DNA from: SUG2458 sp051872335
GTDB taxonomy: Bacteria > Bacillota_I > Bacilli_A > RFN20 > CAG-826
Reading direction: 5' to 3'
Length of the DNA stretch: 64,000 nucleotides
NCBI GenBank assembly: GCA_051872335.1
Contig: JBJEDT010000019.1
Location: 1 to 64,000, forward strand
In this document: piece after piece, positions 7,782 to 15,455 of the stretch
Position numbering within the stretch: the first letter of the stretch is position 1
Layout of the letters: every line of letters begins with the position of its first letter
Notes under the pieces: model-generated
What the model saw: the letters and a program-made list of their open reading frames with translations, nothing else
Database searches by the model: none
Told to the model about the DNA's origin: nothing
Program-made: the position numbers and the translations under genes

Positions 7782-8963
7782 ATGAAAAAACACGCTATTT
7801 TATTATTACCTTTACTAGTTTTAGGTACGATAACAACAACATCTTGTTCAGAAAATAAGACAAATAGTCCATTAATTATTTCTGAATATTTGGAAGGTGA
7901 TGGTGCTAATAAAGCAATTGAATTATATAATATTTCTAATAAAGAAATTAATTTAAGTGATTATACTATTTCTATATACATTTCCGATACAAAGGAAACT
8001 AACATTTCTTTAGAAGGAACTATTAAGCCTCAAGAAACTTTTGTTTTAGTAAATTCAGAGTCATCTCAAGATTTATTAGACAAAGCTAATCAAGTGGCTT
8101 CGTTTTTATATGTTGGAAAACAACCAATTTCTTTAAAAAGAGGTTCTAAAACACTTGATATTGTTGGTTATGCAAAAAATACTTCAATTGACTTTGGTGT
8201 TGATGTAGTTTTGGTTAGAAAAACAAATTACTTTATTCCACGTGCTGAATACGAAGAATACGATTGGATTAGATATTTACCTAATGAATTTCAATACCTA
8301 GGAAATATTGATAACTCTGTCACTGAAGAAGAACTACTTGCAGGACCTAAACTAACTGAAGAAGATTTAACAAAACCATACTATAAAATGGGTACTAATG
8401 GTTATGTAGGTAATGGTGGAGTAGTAGATGTAGAAATGTATAAAGGTGTTGATGGAGATACAACAATATTTACTTATCCAACTGAATTTGTTAGTGAAAT
8501 GAACTCAATATTACCATCAAATAAACAAATGAAAAACAACAGTACAAAAGTACGTTATCAAGGTATCGATACACCTGAATCATATACAGGAAATATTCAA
8601 GAATTTGGTATACCTGCTAAATTCTTTACAACAGGTGTATTGGAAGAAGCAACAGATATTAAAGTTCAATCTGTAAATGGTAGTGAACTAATTGAAACAT
8701 TTGGTCGTTTGTTAGGCTGGGTTTGGGCAGATGGCAATTTAGTTAATTTCCTTGTTGTAAAAAATGGTTATAGTAAGTGTATGTTTGAAGATGTTGAAAC
8801 TATGAGTTATAAAGGTGTTACTTATACAAATTATCTTTATAATATTCAACTATATGCAGAAAAACAAAAAGTTGGTATTTGGGGAGAAAAAGATCCATAT
8901 TGGGATTACACAACAAATAAATCAACTTATCAAGGTTATACTGGCGGAATTGAAGATAATTAA
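7782..8963 (+). CDS. Surface lipoprotein with lamin-tail domain and thermonuclease domain
   Basis: Predicted secreted, lipid-anchored nuclease of 393 residues. Residues 1-22 are a lipoprotein signal peptide: MKKH, a hydrophobic core, then TTTSC with Cys at the lipobox end. Residues about 30-150 look like a lamin-tail domain (IISEYLEG, AIELYNISN, INLSDYTISIY, PQETFVLVNS). Residues about 210-385 are staphylococcal-nuclease-like: YKGVDGDTTIF, VRYQGIDTPES, ETFGRLLGWVW, NFLVVKNGYSK and QKVGIWG. It probably degrades extracellular DNA or RNA for nucleotide uptake. It is a monocistronic gene between the tRNA terminator and nfu. The exact substrate is not deducible. Confidence 0.85.
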   Translation: MKKHAILLLPLLVLGTITTTSCSENKTNSPLIISEYLEGDGANKAIELYNISNKEINLSDYTISIYISDTKETNISLEGTIKPQETFVLVNSESSQDLLDKANQVASFLYVGKQPISLKRGSKTLDIVGYAKNTSIDFGVDVVLVRKTNYFIPRAEYEEYDWIRYLPNEFQYLGNIDNSVTEEELLAGPKLTEEDLTKPYYKMGTNGYVGNGGVVDVEMYKGVDGDTTIFTYPTEFVSEMNSILPSNKQMKNNSTKVRYQGIDTPESYTGNIQEFGIPAKFFTTGVLEEATDIKVQSVNGSELIETFGRLLGWVWADGNLVNFLVVKNGYSKCMFEDVETMSYKGVTYTNYLYNIQLYAEKQKVGIWGEKDPYWDYTTNKSTYQGYTGGIEDN

Positions 8964-9010
8964 TTATAATAATATTTGTTATCTTACAAAAGATAGATTA
9001 CGGAGGCATT

Positions 9011-9265
9011 ATGCTAGATTTACCAATTGAAGAACAAATAGAACTAGTCTTAGATAAAATACGTCCTTTTATTCGTCGAGATGGTGGGGATGTAACCTTT
9101 GATTCATTTGAAGATGGTATTGTTTATATTAATATGCAAGGAGCTTGTGCTGATTGTATGATGATTGATTCAACAATTTCAGAAGGAATCGAAGTAATCT
9201 TAATGGAAGAAGTTCCAGGAGTTATTGCAGTTAAACTTGCAAGTGAAAAAGAAAAGAAGGAGTAA
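9011..9265 (+). CDS. nfu: NifU-like iron-sulfur cluster scaffold/carrier (YutI-type)
   Basis: 84-residue NifU C-terminal-type domain that carries and delivers an Fe-S cluster. The cluster ligands are Cys46 and Cys49 in CADC, with the family motifs IRRDGGDVTF and PGVIAVKL. ACGGAGG lies seven bases before the ATG. Fe-S client proteins in the window include Nth, MiaB and ferredoxin, and sufB is at the right end. Its neighbour yutH, convergent here, is also the neighbour of the homologous yutI in Bacillus subtilis (from memory). Confidence 0.9.
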   Translation: MLDLPIEEQIELVLDKIRPFIRRDGGDVTFDSFEDGIVYINMQGACADCMMIDSTISEGIEVILMEEVPGVIAVKLASEKEKKE

Positions 9266-9275
9266 TCCTTCTTTT
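9252..9275. terminator. Bidirectional terminator between nfu and yutH
   Basis: AAAAGAAGGA at 9252-9261 and TCCTTCTTTT at 9266-9275 pair around a four-base loop and are T-rich downstream on both strands. The nfu stop codon lies in the loop and the last yutH base is the edge of the other arm, so one compact hairpin serves both convergent genes. Confidence 0.85.
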
Positions 9276-10168
9276 TATTTAAGCCAATTTATTGTTCTTA
9301 TTTTATATTTTTGAACAAATTTATTATGAATTGAACATAGTTCTTTTTGATATTCTTCAATGTTATCATAAAAATCAATTATTTTATTTCTTATATCTTG
9401 ATGCGTAAGATATGATTGTTCAAATAAATCAAAATAATTTGATGGGAAAATAATACGAGCAAAAATCATTGAAACTTCTATAATTGTCATATGTTCTTTA
9501 TCGATACATTGAAATAGTTCTTCAATGGTAATTAAATTATTCTTAAATAACTCAACATAGTCTCTTCCCTTAAAATCAATAACAATATTAAAAGGATTTA
9601 ATAATTCAACAAAAGAAAAAGATTTTAATCTTCGATGAGAAATAGTAAGTGGTAAAGTATTAATCCTATAATCGAGCATTATGTTTTTAACATATTGTAT
9701 AGCATTTTCAGCTAATCCAATGATATAAATAGAACACTTCATTACGTAATTATAGAAATAATCATCCATTTGAATATTTGGTATATTTTTCTCTTCAATT
9801 AAATTAATTTTATCTTCCCATAAAGAAATAATATAATCTAATGAATATGAATTATCCGTTAAGTTCATAAACATATTATGAATATAGATAATGTGTGATA
9901 AAGAATAATTGTAATTTTCTAAAGCAAAAAGAATTATATTGCCTTCATCACTAGTAGCAAATATATCACCATTTCTTGTTTTCACAACTTCACAATTTAT
10001 CTTTAATTTTTTTGCTAATCCTTTAATAAAATTTATATATTCGACTACTTTAACACTTTCTAATTCTCCGACATTTATAATCTTAAAAATCCAATTTTCA
10101 TATTCAAAGGAATCATTATCTATAATTTTGATATCATATCCGTATTTATCATAAATAAAAGATTGCAT
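9275..10168 (-). CDS. yutH: YutH-like spore coat protein (degenerate CotS/kinase-like family)
   Basis: 297 residues, no signal peptide or membrane segment. The middle region resembles Bacillus YutH as I recall it: YIIGLAENAIQYV, SHRRLKSF, FNIVIDFKGRDYVELFKN and ARIIFPSNYFDLFEQ. YutH belongs to the CotS family of spore-associated, kinase-fold proteins that have lost typical catalytic motifs, consistent with SHRR where active relatives have a catalytic HGD-type loop. Two contexts agree: it sits beside nfu, and a sigma-E-like promoter lies upstream. The role is inferred as spore coat assembly. An alternative is a divergent aminoglycoside-phosphotransferase-fold protein of other function. Confidence 0.75.
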   Translation of the reverse strand: MQSFIYDKYGYDIKIIDNDSFEYENWIFKIINVGELESVKVVEYINFIKGLAKKLKINCEVVKTRNGDIFATSDEGNIILFALENYNYSLSHIIYIHNMFMNLTDNSYSLDYIISLWEDKINLIEEKNIPNIQMDDYFYNYVMKCSIYIIGLAENAIQYVKNIMLDYRINTLPLTISHRRLKSFSFVELLNPFNIVIDFKGRDYVELFKNNLITIEELFQCIDKEHMTIIEVSMIFARIIFPSNYFDLFEQSYLTHQDIRNKIIDFYDNIEEYQKELCSIHNKFVQKYKIRTINWLK

Positions 10169-10182
10169 AATGTCCTCTTATA

Positions 10183-10211
10183 AATTTATGAATAATTAAA
10201 GACAAATATAC
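10183..10211 (-). promoter_or_regulatory. Sigma-E-like promoter of yutH
   Basis: On the minus strand GTATATT (10211-10205), 14 bases, then CATAAATT (10190-10183). This matches the known Bacillus sigma-E pattern of an ATATT-type -35 and CATA-type -10, with the same spacing as the element before cotE. Mother-cell control is inferred. Confidence 0.6.
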
Positions 10212-10217
10212 AAATAA

Positions 10218-10237
10218 AACGCATCATACGATGCGTT
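10218..10237 (-). terminator. Terminator of cysQ-like gene
   Basis: AACGCATC-GTAT-GATGCGTT on the minus strand, immediately after the stop codon and followed by TTATTTG. Confidence 0.8.
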
Positions 10238-10238
10238 A

Positions 10239-11015
10239 TTAGAATTTATTTTCTATTCTATTTAAAATATAATAACCTTCACGATTATATACATCTTCTC
10301 TATTATATGTTAATGGTTCGCCGTTTGGTTTAACAAATAATCCACCTGCTTCTTCAATAACACATTGGCTAGCAGCGGTATCCCATTCTTTAGTACCATT
10401 ATTAAATCTAATAGAAATTTCTGCTTCGCCTTTTGCTATTAAACAAGCTTTTAAAGCACTACCATACTGTTTAACAGTTTTTATCTTGTCACTATGTTGT
10501 TGAACATAATTGTGTTCTAAGTCAGATACATGGAATCTTGAAGTTAACATTGTTAAATCCTCAGTTTTATCATTTACATGAATTTTTTGAATGTTTCCTT
10601 TACCATCATCATAAAAAGCTCCATTGTTTTTGGATGCATAATAAATTTCTTTTTTTGCAGGAATGCTTACAACACCAACAACAACTTGACCTTTATAAGC
10701 TAAAGCAATATTTGTTGTAAATTCATCATCACGAGCTACAAAATCTTTAGTTCCATCGACAGGATCAACAATCCAAATATAATCTTTTTTTAATCTTGAT
10801 AGATCATCATTTGATTCTTCAGTTAACATTCCATAATCAGGAAATTTTTCACTTAAGTATTCTCTAATTAATTTATCAGCACCTTTATCTGCTAAAGTAA
10901 CAGGAGAATTGTCTTCTTTAATTTCAACATCAAATTGAGTATGGTAAATTTCTAAGATTCCTTTAACGGCTCTTTTTGCTGCTTCAATAGCAACTTCTAA
11001 TTCTTTTTCAAACAT
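10239..11015 (-). CDS. Inositol monophosphatase-family phosphatase, CysQ-like 3'(2'),5'-bisphosphate nucleotidase
   Basis: 258-residue lithium-sensitive phosphatase fold. Metal ligands are visible in LTEESND and WIVDPVDGTKDF, and the C-terminal WDTAASQCVIEEAGG closes the active site. The DPVDGTKDF signature and length point to the CysQ branch that removes the 3' phosphate from PAP, though inositol phosphatase activity cannot be excluded. AAAGGAG precedes the ATG. It follows nrnA by one base; NrnA-family proteins also act on pAp, so the pair may share nucleotide turnover. Confidence 0.85.
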   Translation of the reverse strand: MFEKELEVAIEAAKRAVKGILEIYHTQFDVEIKEDNSPVTLADKGADKLIREYLSEKFPDYGMLTEESNDDLSRLKKDYIWIVDPVDGTKDFVARDDEFTTNIALAYKGQVVVGVVSIPAKKEIYYASKNNGAFYDDGKGNIQKIHVNDKTEDLTMLTSRFHVSDLEHNYVQQHSDKIKTVKQYGSALKACLIAKGEAEISIRFNNGTKEWDTAASQCVIEEAGGLFVKPNGEPLTYNREDVYNREGYYILNRIENKF

Positions 11016-11016
11016 C

Positions 11017-11952
11017 TTATTCTCCTTTAACGATTAAATCATCTAATTTTCGTAATATTTCTTTATGAACTTCTAATGAAGCAACATTACAACCGGCAGC
11101 AAATTTGTGACCTCCACCACCATATATAGTAGCTATTGGTTGAACATTAAATTTATTACTACGATATTCAACAAATGTTTTTCCATCTTCATCTTCACCA
11201 AAGAATACCCAAATAGGGCAATCTTTGACACCAGCTAATAAATTAACAAATATAGCACCTCTATGACCAGTCATATCAAACTTACTTAATACATTGTGAG
11301 GTAAAACGCAATAAATTACACCATGTTTAGTTTTCTTAAAATGACTATATACATATCCTTTAAATTTTAATTGAATTTCATCGGATTCATATAAACGATC
11401 ATATAATTTTTTCATATCAACACCGTAACTTAATAAATAAGCTGCTAGTTCAAAAGCACGAGGTTTCGGATTATACTGAAATCTTCCTGAATCTGTAACT
11501 ATACCTAAATATAATGCCGATGCACCTAATACTGTTAATTTTAATTTCTCTTTAATAATAATATTTGCAATTATTTCACAACAAGCAATTGCATCATTAT
11601 CTATAATTTGAACACTTCCAAAAGGTTCACTTTTTATATGATGATCAATCATACATAAATCTAATCCATTAACTAGACGACTGTCTTCACTTCTTGAAAT
11701 AGTATTGAAATCTACACCAATACATAAAGACTTAACAATAGTTTCATCTTCTACTTTATCTAACTCTCCATATAAATCAACACCTGGCTTAAATCCACTT
11801 CCTACTGCATAGACATTCTTTTTAGGAAACGTTGCTTTAATTGCTTCTTTTAGTCCTACTAAAGAACCATAACAATCACCATCTGGATTTAAATGACCAA
11901 AAATAACAATAGAATCATATTTTTTAATTTTTTTAATTAACTCTCTACTCAT
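11017..11952 (-). CDS. nrnA: DHH-DHHA1 phosphoesterase (NrnA-like nanoRNase/pAp phosphatase)
   Basis: 311 residues. The DHH domain carries GHLNPDGD near residue 20 and the DHH-type motif MIDHHIKSEPFG; the C-terminal DHHA1 domain ends in IYGGGGHKFAAGCN, which binds substrate. Family members degrade two- to five-base RNAs and dephosphorylate pAp. The start at 11952 is chosen because AGGGGT lies seven bases upstream; the longer reading frame would run into the terminator of fba. Followed without a gap by the cysQ-like gene. Confidence 0.88.
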   Translation of the reverse strand: MSRELIKKIKKYDSIVIFGHLNPDGDCYGSLVGLKEAIKATFPKKNVYAVGSGFKPGVDLYGELDKVEDETIVKSLCIGVDFNTISRSEDSRLVNGLDLCMIDHHIKSEPFGSVQIIDNDAIACCEIIANIIIKEKLKLTVLGASALYLGIVTDSGRFQYNPKPRAFELAAYLLSYGVDMKKLYDRLYESDEIQLKFKGYVYSHFKKTKHGVIYCVLPHNVLSKFDMTGHRGAIFVNLLAGVKDCPIWVFFGEDEDGKTFVEYRSNKFNVQPIATIYGGGGHKFAAGCNVASLEVHKEILRKLDDLIVKGE

Positions 11953-12001
11953 AGATAAAACCCCTATCTTAATTATTTTATCATATCTTAAAGCATAAAA
12001 A

Positions 12002-12025
12002 AACTGCATCATAATTAATGCAGTT
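12002..12025 (-). terminator. Terminator of fba
   Basis: AACTGCAT at 12018-12025 (minus reading) pairs with ATGCAGTT at 12002-12009 around an eight-base loop, followed on the minus strand by a T run. Confidence 0.88.
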
Positions 12026-12039
12026 AATTTTTATTTATA

Positions 12040-12897
12040 TTAAAGTGCTTTACCAATGCAACCAAAGATTTCGCATTTAGCTTTAACAACGTTTTTAATT
12101 CCTTCTTTTCCAGGTCCAATAATCTTACGAGGATCGTACACTTTAGCATCCTTTGCAAGAACTTCACGTACAATTGCTGTCCATGCTTGTTGTGATTCTG
12201 TATTTACATTAATTTTACATGTTCCTCTTTCGATAGCCATTTTAATTTGATTTTCTGGAATACCTGAACCACCATGTAAAACAAGTGGTAATTTTACTAA
12301 TTCTGAAATTTCTTTCATTTCAGCAAAACCTAATTTTGGTTCACCTTGATATGGTCCATGAACTGAACCTAATGCAGGTGCTAAGCAATCTAAATCAGCT
12401 TCACTAATTAAACGTTGACATTCTTCTGGAACTGCATACATTGATTCTGCTACAACGTGATCTTCTTCACCACCAACACGGCCTAATTCAGCTTCAACTG
12501 AAACTCCACGAGCATGTGCATAATCAACAACTTCCTTAGTAATTCTAATATTTTCTTCTAATGGAAAATGAGATGCGTCAATCATAACTGATGTAAATCC
12601 AGCATCAATTGCTGCTTTACATACCTCAAAACTTGAACCATGGTCTAAGTGTAATGCTACAGGTACTGTAATATTGTGATCAACAATTAATCCTTTTACA
12701 AGACCTACAACTGTATTCCATCCACCCATGTACTTTGAAGCACCACTAGTAACACCTAAAATAACAGGTGCATTTAGTTCTTGAGCTTCATCAAGAATAG
12801 CTGCTGTCCACTCAACATTGTTAATATTGAATTGTCCAACTGCATAATGTCCTTCACGTGCTTTTTCAAGCATTTCTTTCATATTTACTAATGCCAT
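12040..12897 (-). CDS. fba: Class II fructose-1,6-bisphosphate aldolase
   Basis: 285-residue zinc-dependent aldolase of glycolysis. The catalytic and zinc ligands are in VALHLDHGSSF, EAELGRVGGEED and VLHGGSGIPE. The sequence is full length. The ribosome site AGAAAGGG is present. It lies 26 bases after rpoE with no terminator between, and ends at a strong hairpin. Together with pgi and gpmI it gives this window three glycolytic enzymes in three separate operons. Confidence 0.96.
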   Translation of the reverse strand: MALVNMKEMLEKAREGHYAVGQFNINNVEWTAAILDEAQELNAPVILGVTSGASKYMGGWNTVVGLVKGLIVDHNITVPVALHLDHGSSFEVCKAAIDAGFTSVMIDASHFPLEENIRITKEVVDYAHARGVSVEAELGRVGGEEDHVVAESMYAVPEECQRLISEADLDCLAPALGSVHGPYQGEPKLGFAEMKEISELVKLPLVLHGGSGIPENQIKMAIERGTCKINVNTESQQAWTAIVREVLAKDAKVYDPRKIIGPGKEGIKNVVKAKCEIFGCIGKAL

Positions 12898-12923
12898 AAA
12901 TCTTTTTCCCTTTCTTTAGTAAA

Positions 12924-13334
12924 CTAAAATTCGTAGTCATCGGATCCGTTATCAGTACTGTCGATATCTAAGTCGTCTTCATCATAACTATCAGAATCAT
13001 TGTTTCTTTCTTCGTCATACTCTTCGTCGACAATATCATCATCAACAATTAATTCTTCACTTTCACTATCAACATCACTATAAACATCGTTCATATCAAT
13101 ATGTACTTTATCAAAAGTATGACGTGAACGTAAATCCCAAGTATTTTCTCCAAGTGTAACAAAGCGTCCATCCAAACTTAGATTAGTATAGAAACGTCCG
13201 ATTTGTTCTGCTGCTTCAACTTCATTAAAACCTTGTACCCTTAATACTTCTTCCCAAATTTCTGAAAAAGAAACAGGTTCACTATGAGCTGAAATAAATT
13301 TGTAAGCTACTTCAATGTTTGACTCATTTGTCAT
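12924..13334 (-). CDS. rpoE: DNA-directed RNA polymerase delta subunit
   Basis: 136 residues in two parts: an N-terminal HARE-HTH winged domain (about 1-75, with VSFSEIWEEVL and FYTNLSLDGRFV and WDLRSR) and a strongly acidic disordered tail (DVDSESEELIVDDD onward, rich in D and E). The subunit raises the dissociation of RNA polymerase from nucleic acids and helps respond to initiating nucleotides. It is found only in Firmicutes. It sits between argS and fba as the third gene of a ywiB-argS-rpoE-fba run. Confidence 0.93.
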   Translation of the reverse strand: MTNESNIEVAYKFISAHSEPVSFSEIWEEVLRVQGFNEVEAAEQIGRFYTNLSLDGRFVTLGENTWDLRSRHTFDKVHIDMNDVYSDVDSESEELIVDDDIVDEEYDEERNNDSDSYDEDDLDIDSTDNGSDDYEF

Positions 13335-13351
13335 AATTAATATTCCTCCAA

Positions 13352-14977
13352 TTACATTTTTTCAGGTGCACTAACACCAATTAATCCTAACGCATTTTTT
13401 AATACTATCATACTAGCTTTACATAGAGCTAATCTTGACGAAGTTAATTCTAAATTATTTCTATCTAAAAGTCTACACTCAGTATAGAAACCATGAATTA
13501 AACTTGCCAATTTTTGAATATAAACTGTTACTTTGTAAGGAGCCCTAGTTAATGCAGCATCTAGAATTTCTTTTTGATATAAACTTAAGTGTTTCATCAA
13601 ATCAATTTCTTTTGGATGTTCTAAACCAGTTCCGTCAATATTAAGTTCAATGTCTTCAGCATTTTGTAAAACATTAAATAAACGAGCATAAGCATATTGT
13701 GCATAATATACAGGATTTGCACTTGATGATTCTTTTGCTAAATCAAGATCGAAATCTAAGTGAGCGGATGCAGCTCTATTAACAAAGAAATATCTAACAG
13801 CATCAACTCCAACTTCATCACATAACTCACGCATAGCTATTGCATTACCTGTTCTTTTTGACATTTTATATTCTTCACCATTTTTGAAAAGCCTTACCAT
13901 TTGAATTAATTCAATTTCTAAAATTGAACGAGGATAGTTAAACATTTCCAATGATGATTTCATTCTATCAATATAGCCATGATGATCAGCACCTAAAATA
14001 TCAATAAGTTGAGTAAAGCCTCTATCTAATTTATTTAAATGATATGCAATATCAGGTAATAAATAAGTATAACTACCATCACTTTTGATAATGACACGGT
14101 CTTTATCATCTTTAAAAGCAGTTGTTTTTAAAAATGTTGCACCTTCATTTTCATAAATATAATCTTTAGCTCCTTCAAGAACTCTTTCAACTCCACCAGC
14201 AGCACGAATATCTGTTTCAAATGAAAATACATCAAAGTTAACTCTAAAGTTTTTCAAGTCGTTATTCAATTTATCAAGTTCGAGTTCAGTTCCTCTTCTT
14301 TTAAAATATGTTTCTGATTCAGTAGAATCTACTAAATATTTATCGCCTACTTCATTTTTCATAACTTCAGCAATTTTCAATAATTCTGGAGCATGATAGC
14401 CCTCATCAGGAACTTCAACATTATCGCCAAATAATTGATGATATCGCGCTCTAATAGAACGACCTAGTACATTTATTTGATTTCCAGCATCGTTTACATA
14501 GAACTCACGTGTGACATTATATCCAATTTTTGAATATAATCTACAAATACAATCACCAATAGCAGCACCACGTGCATGACCTAAATGTAAATCACCTGTT
14601 GGGTTAGCAGAAACAAATTCAACATTAATAGGTTTATTTTCTCCATATGATGAACTACCATAATTATCACCTTCATTAATAATTGTTTTAATAATTGATG
14701 ATAACGCCTCAGATTTTAAGAAAAAATTAATAAATCCTGGACGAGCTATTTCAACTTTATTGAAGTTTTCTAAATCTAAATTACTTACAATTTCTTCAGC
14801 AATTAGTAAAGGATTTTTCTTTAATTCACGAGCAAGTTGCATTGCGATATTACTAGCAAAATCACCATGAACTTTCTCTTTAGAACGTTCTATTACAATT
14901 TTAGAAATATCGATGTCAACATTCATTTTTGCCAAAGCATCTTTTAAACATTTTTTTAACTTCTCTTCAATTAACAT
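13352..14977 (-). CDS. argS: Arginyl-tRNA synthetase
   Basis: Class I synthetase of 541 residues. An N-terminal Add1 domain for the tRNA D-loop is followed by the HIGH-type motif GDLHLGHARG, the KMSKS-type YKMSKRTGN, and a C-terminal DALR anticodon domain with the YAQYAYAR signature. AGGTG precedes the ATG. Its 5' end overlaps the end of ywiB by seven bases, so translation is coupled. Confidence 0.96.
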   Translation of the reverse strand: MLIEEKLKKCLKDALAKMNVDIDISKIVIERSKEKVHGDFASNIAMQLARELKKNPLLIAEEIVSNLDLENFNKVEIARPGFINFFLKSEALSSIIKTIINEGDNYGSSSYGENKPINVEFVSANPTGDLHLGHARGAAIGDCICRLYSKIGYNVTREFYVNDAGNQINVLGRSIRARYHQLFGDNVEVPDEGYHAPELLKIAEVMKNEVGDKYLVDSTESETYFKRRGTELELDKLNNDLKNFRVNFDVFSFETDIRAAGGVERVLEGAKDYIYENEGATFLKTTAFKDDKDRVIIKSDGSYTYLLPDIAYHLNKLDRGFTQLIDILGADHHGYIDRMKSSLEMFNYPRSILEIELIQMVRLFKNGEEYKMSKRTGNAIAMRELCDEVGVDAVRYFFVNRAASAHLDFDLDLAKESSSANPVYYAQYAYARLFNVLQNAEDIELNIDGTGLEHPKEIDLMKHLSLYQKEILDAALTRAPYKVTVYIQKLASLIHGFYTECRLLDRNNLELTSSRLALCKASMIVLKNALGLIGVSAPEKM

Positions 14978-15375
14978 TTTTTCACCTCAATTTCTAATGT
15001 ATTACAAGATAATATTTTTTCGTGAGAATAAATATCATATTCAATCACAAAGTCCACATCATTTCTTTCAATTTTCTTTAAAAAGAAATTTAGTGGAAGT
15101 TTTGATTTGCCAACAAAATACATCCCTTCGGTTTTTTCATTTAAAGCAAGTTTGAATACTCCAAATATATCATTACTTATTATCTTTACAGAAAGTAATT
15201 CATCTTCTTCGAATAAAACAACTATTGATGAAGGTATATTGTTTGTATCTTTATATGAAATCTCATATGTTAAAACGTTTAAATTACTAACATACATTTC
15301 ACCTTCATAATTTTGTGATATCACATCATTATCTACAATCTGTTTAGATTTCAACAATATAAGATACTTCTCCAC
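14971..15375 (-). CDS. DUF1934 family protein (YwiB-like), lipocalin-like
   Basis: 134-residue small beta-rich protein. In Bacillus subtilis the DUF1934 gene ywiB also precedes argS, which supports the assignment. It starts with GTG, behind AAGGTGG at seven bases. No signal peptide. The family has a calycin-like barrel fold and no established function. A TATAAT lies about 15 bases upstream of its ribosome site, making it the first gene of the argS operon. Confidence 0.75.
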   Translation of the reverse strand: MEKYLILLKSKQIVDNDVISQNYEGEMYVSNLNVLTYEISYKDTNNIPSSIVVLFEEDELLSVKIISNDIFGVFKLALNEKTEGMYFVGKSKLPLNFFLKKIERNDVDFVIEYDIYSHEKILSCNTLEIEVKKC

Positions 15376-15455
15376 AAAACCACCACCTTATTATATAGCA
15401 TTTAAAATTTATTTAAAAGAATTATTAATATTATTAATAATTATTATTTACATTG

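Noticed and set aside
13352..15375. T-box leader for argS or gltX
   Set aside because: No room: argS overlaps the preceding gene and gltX overlaps ispF, and no T-box motif is seen upstream of either operon.
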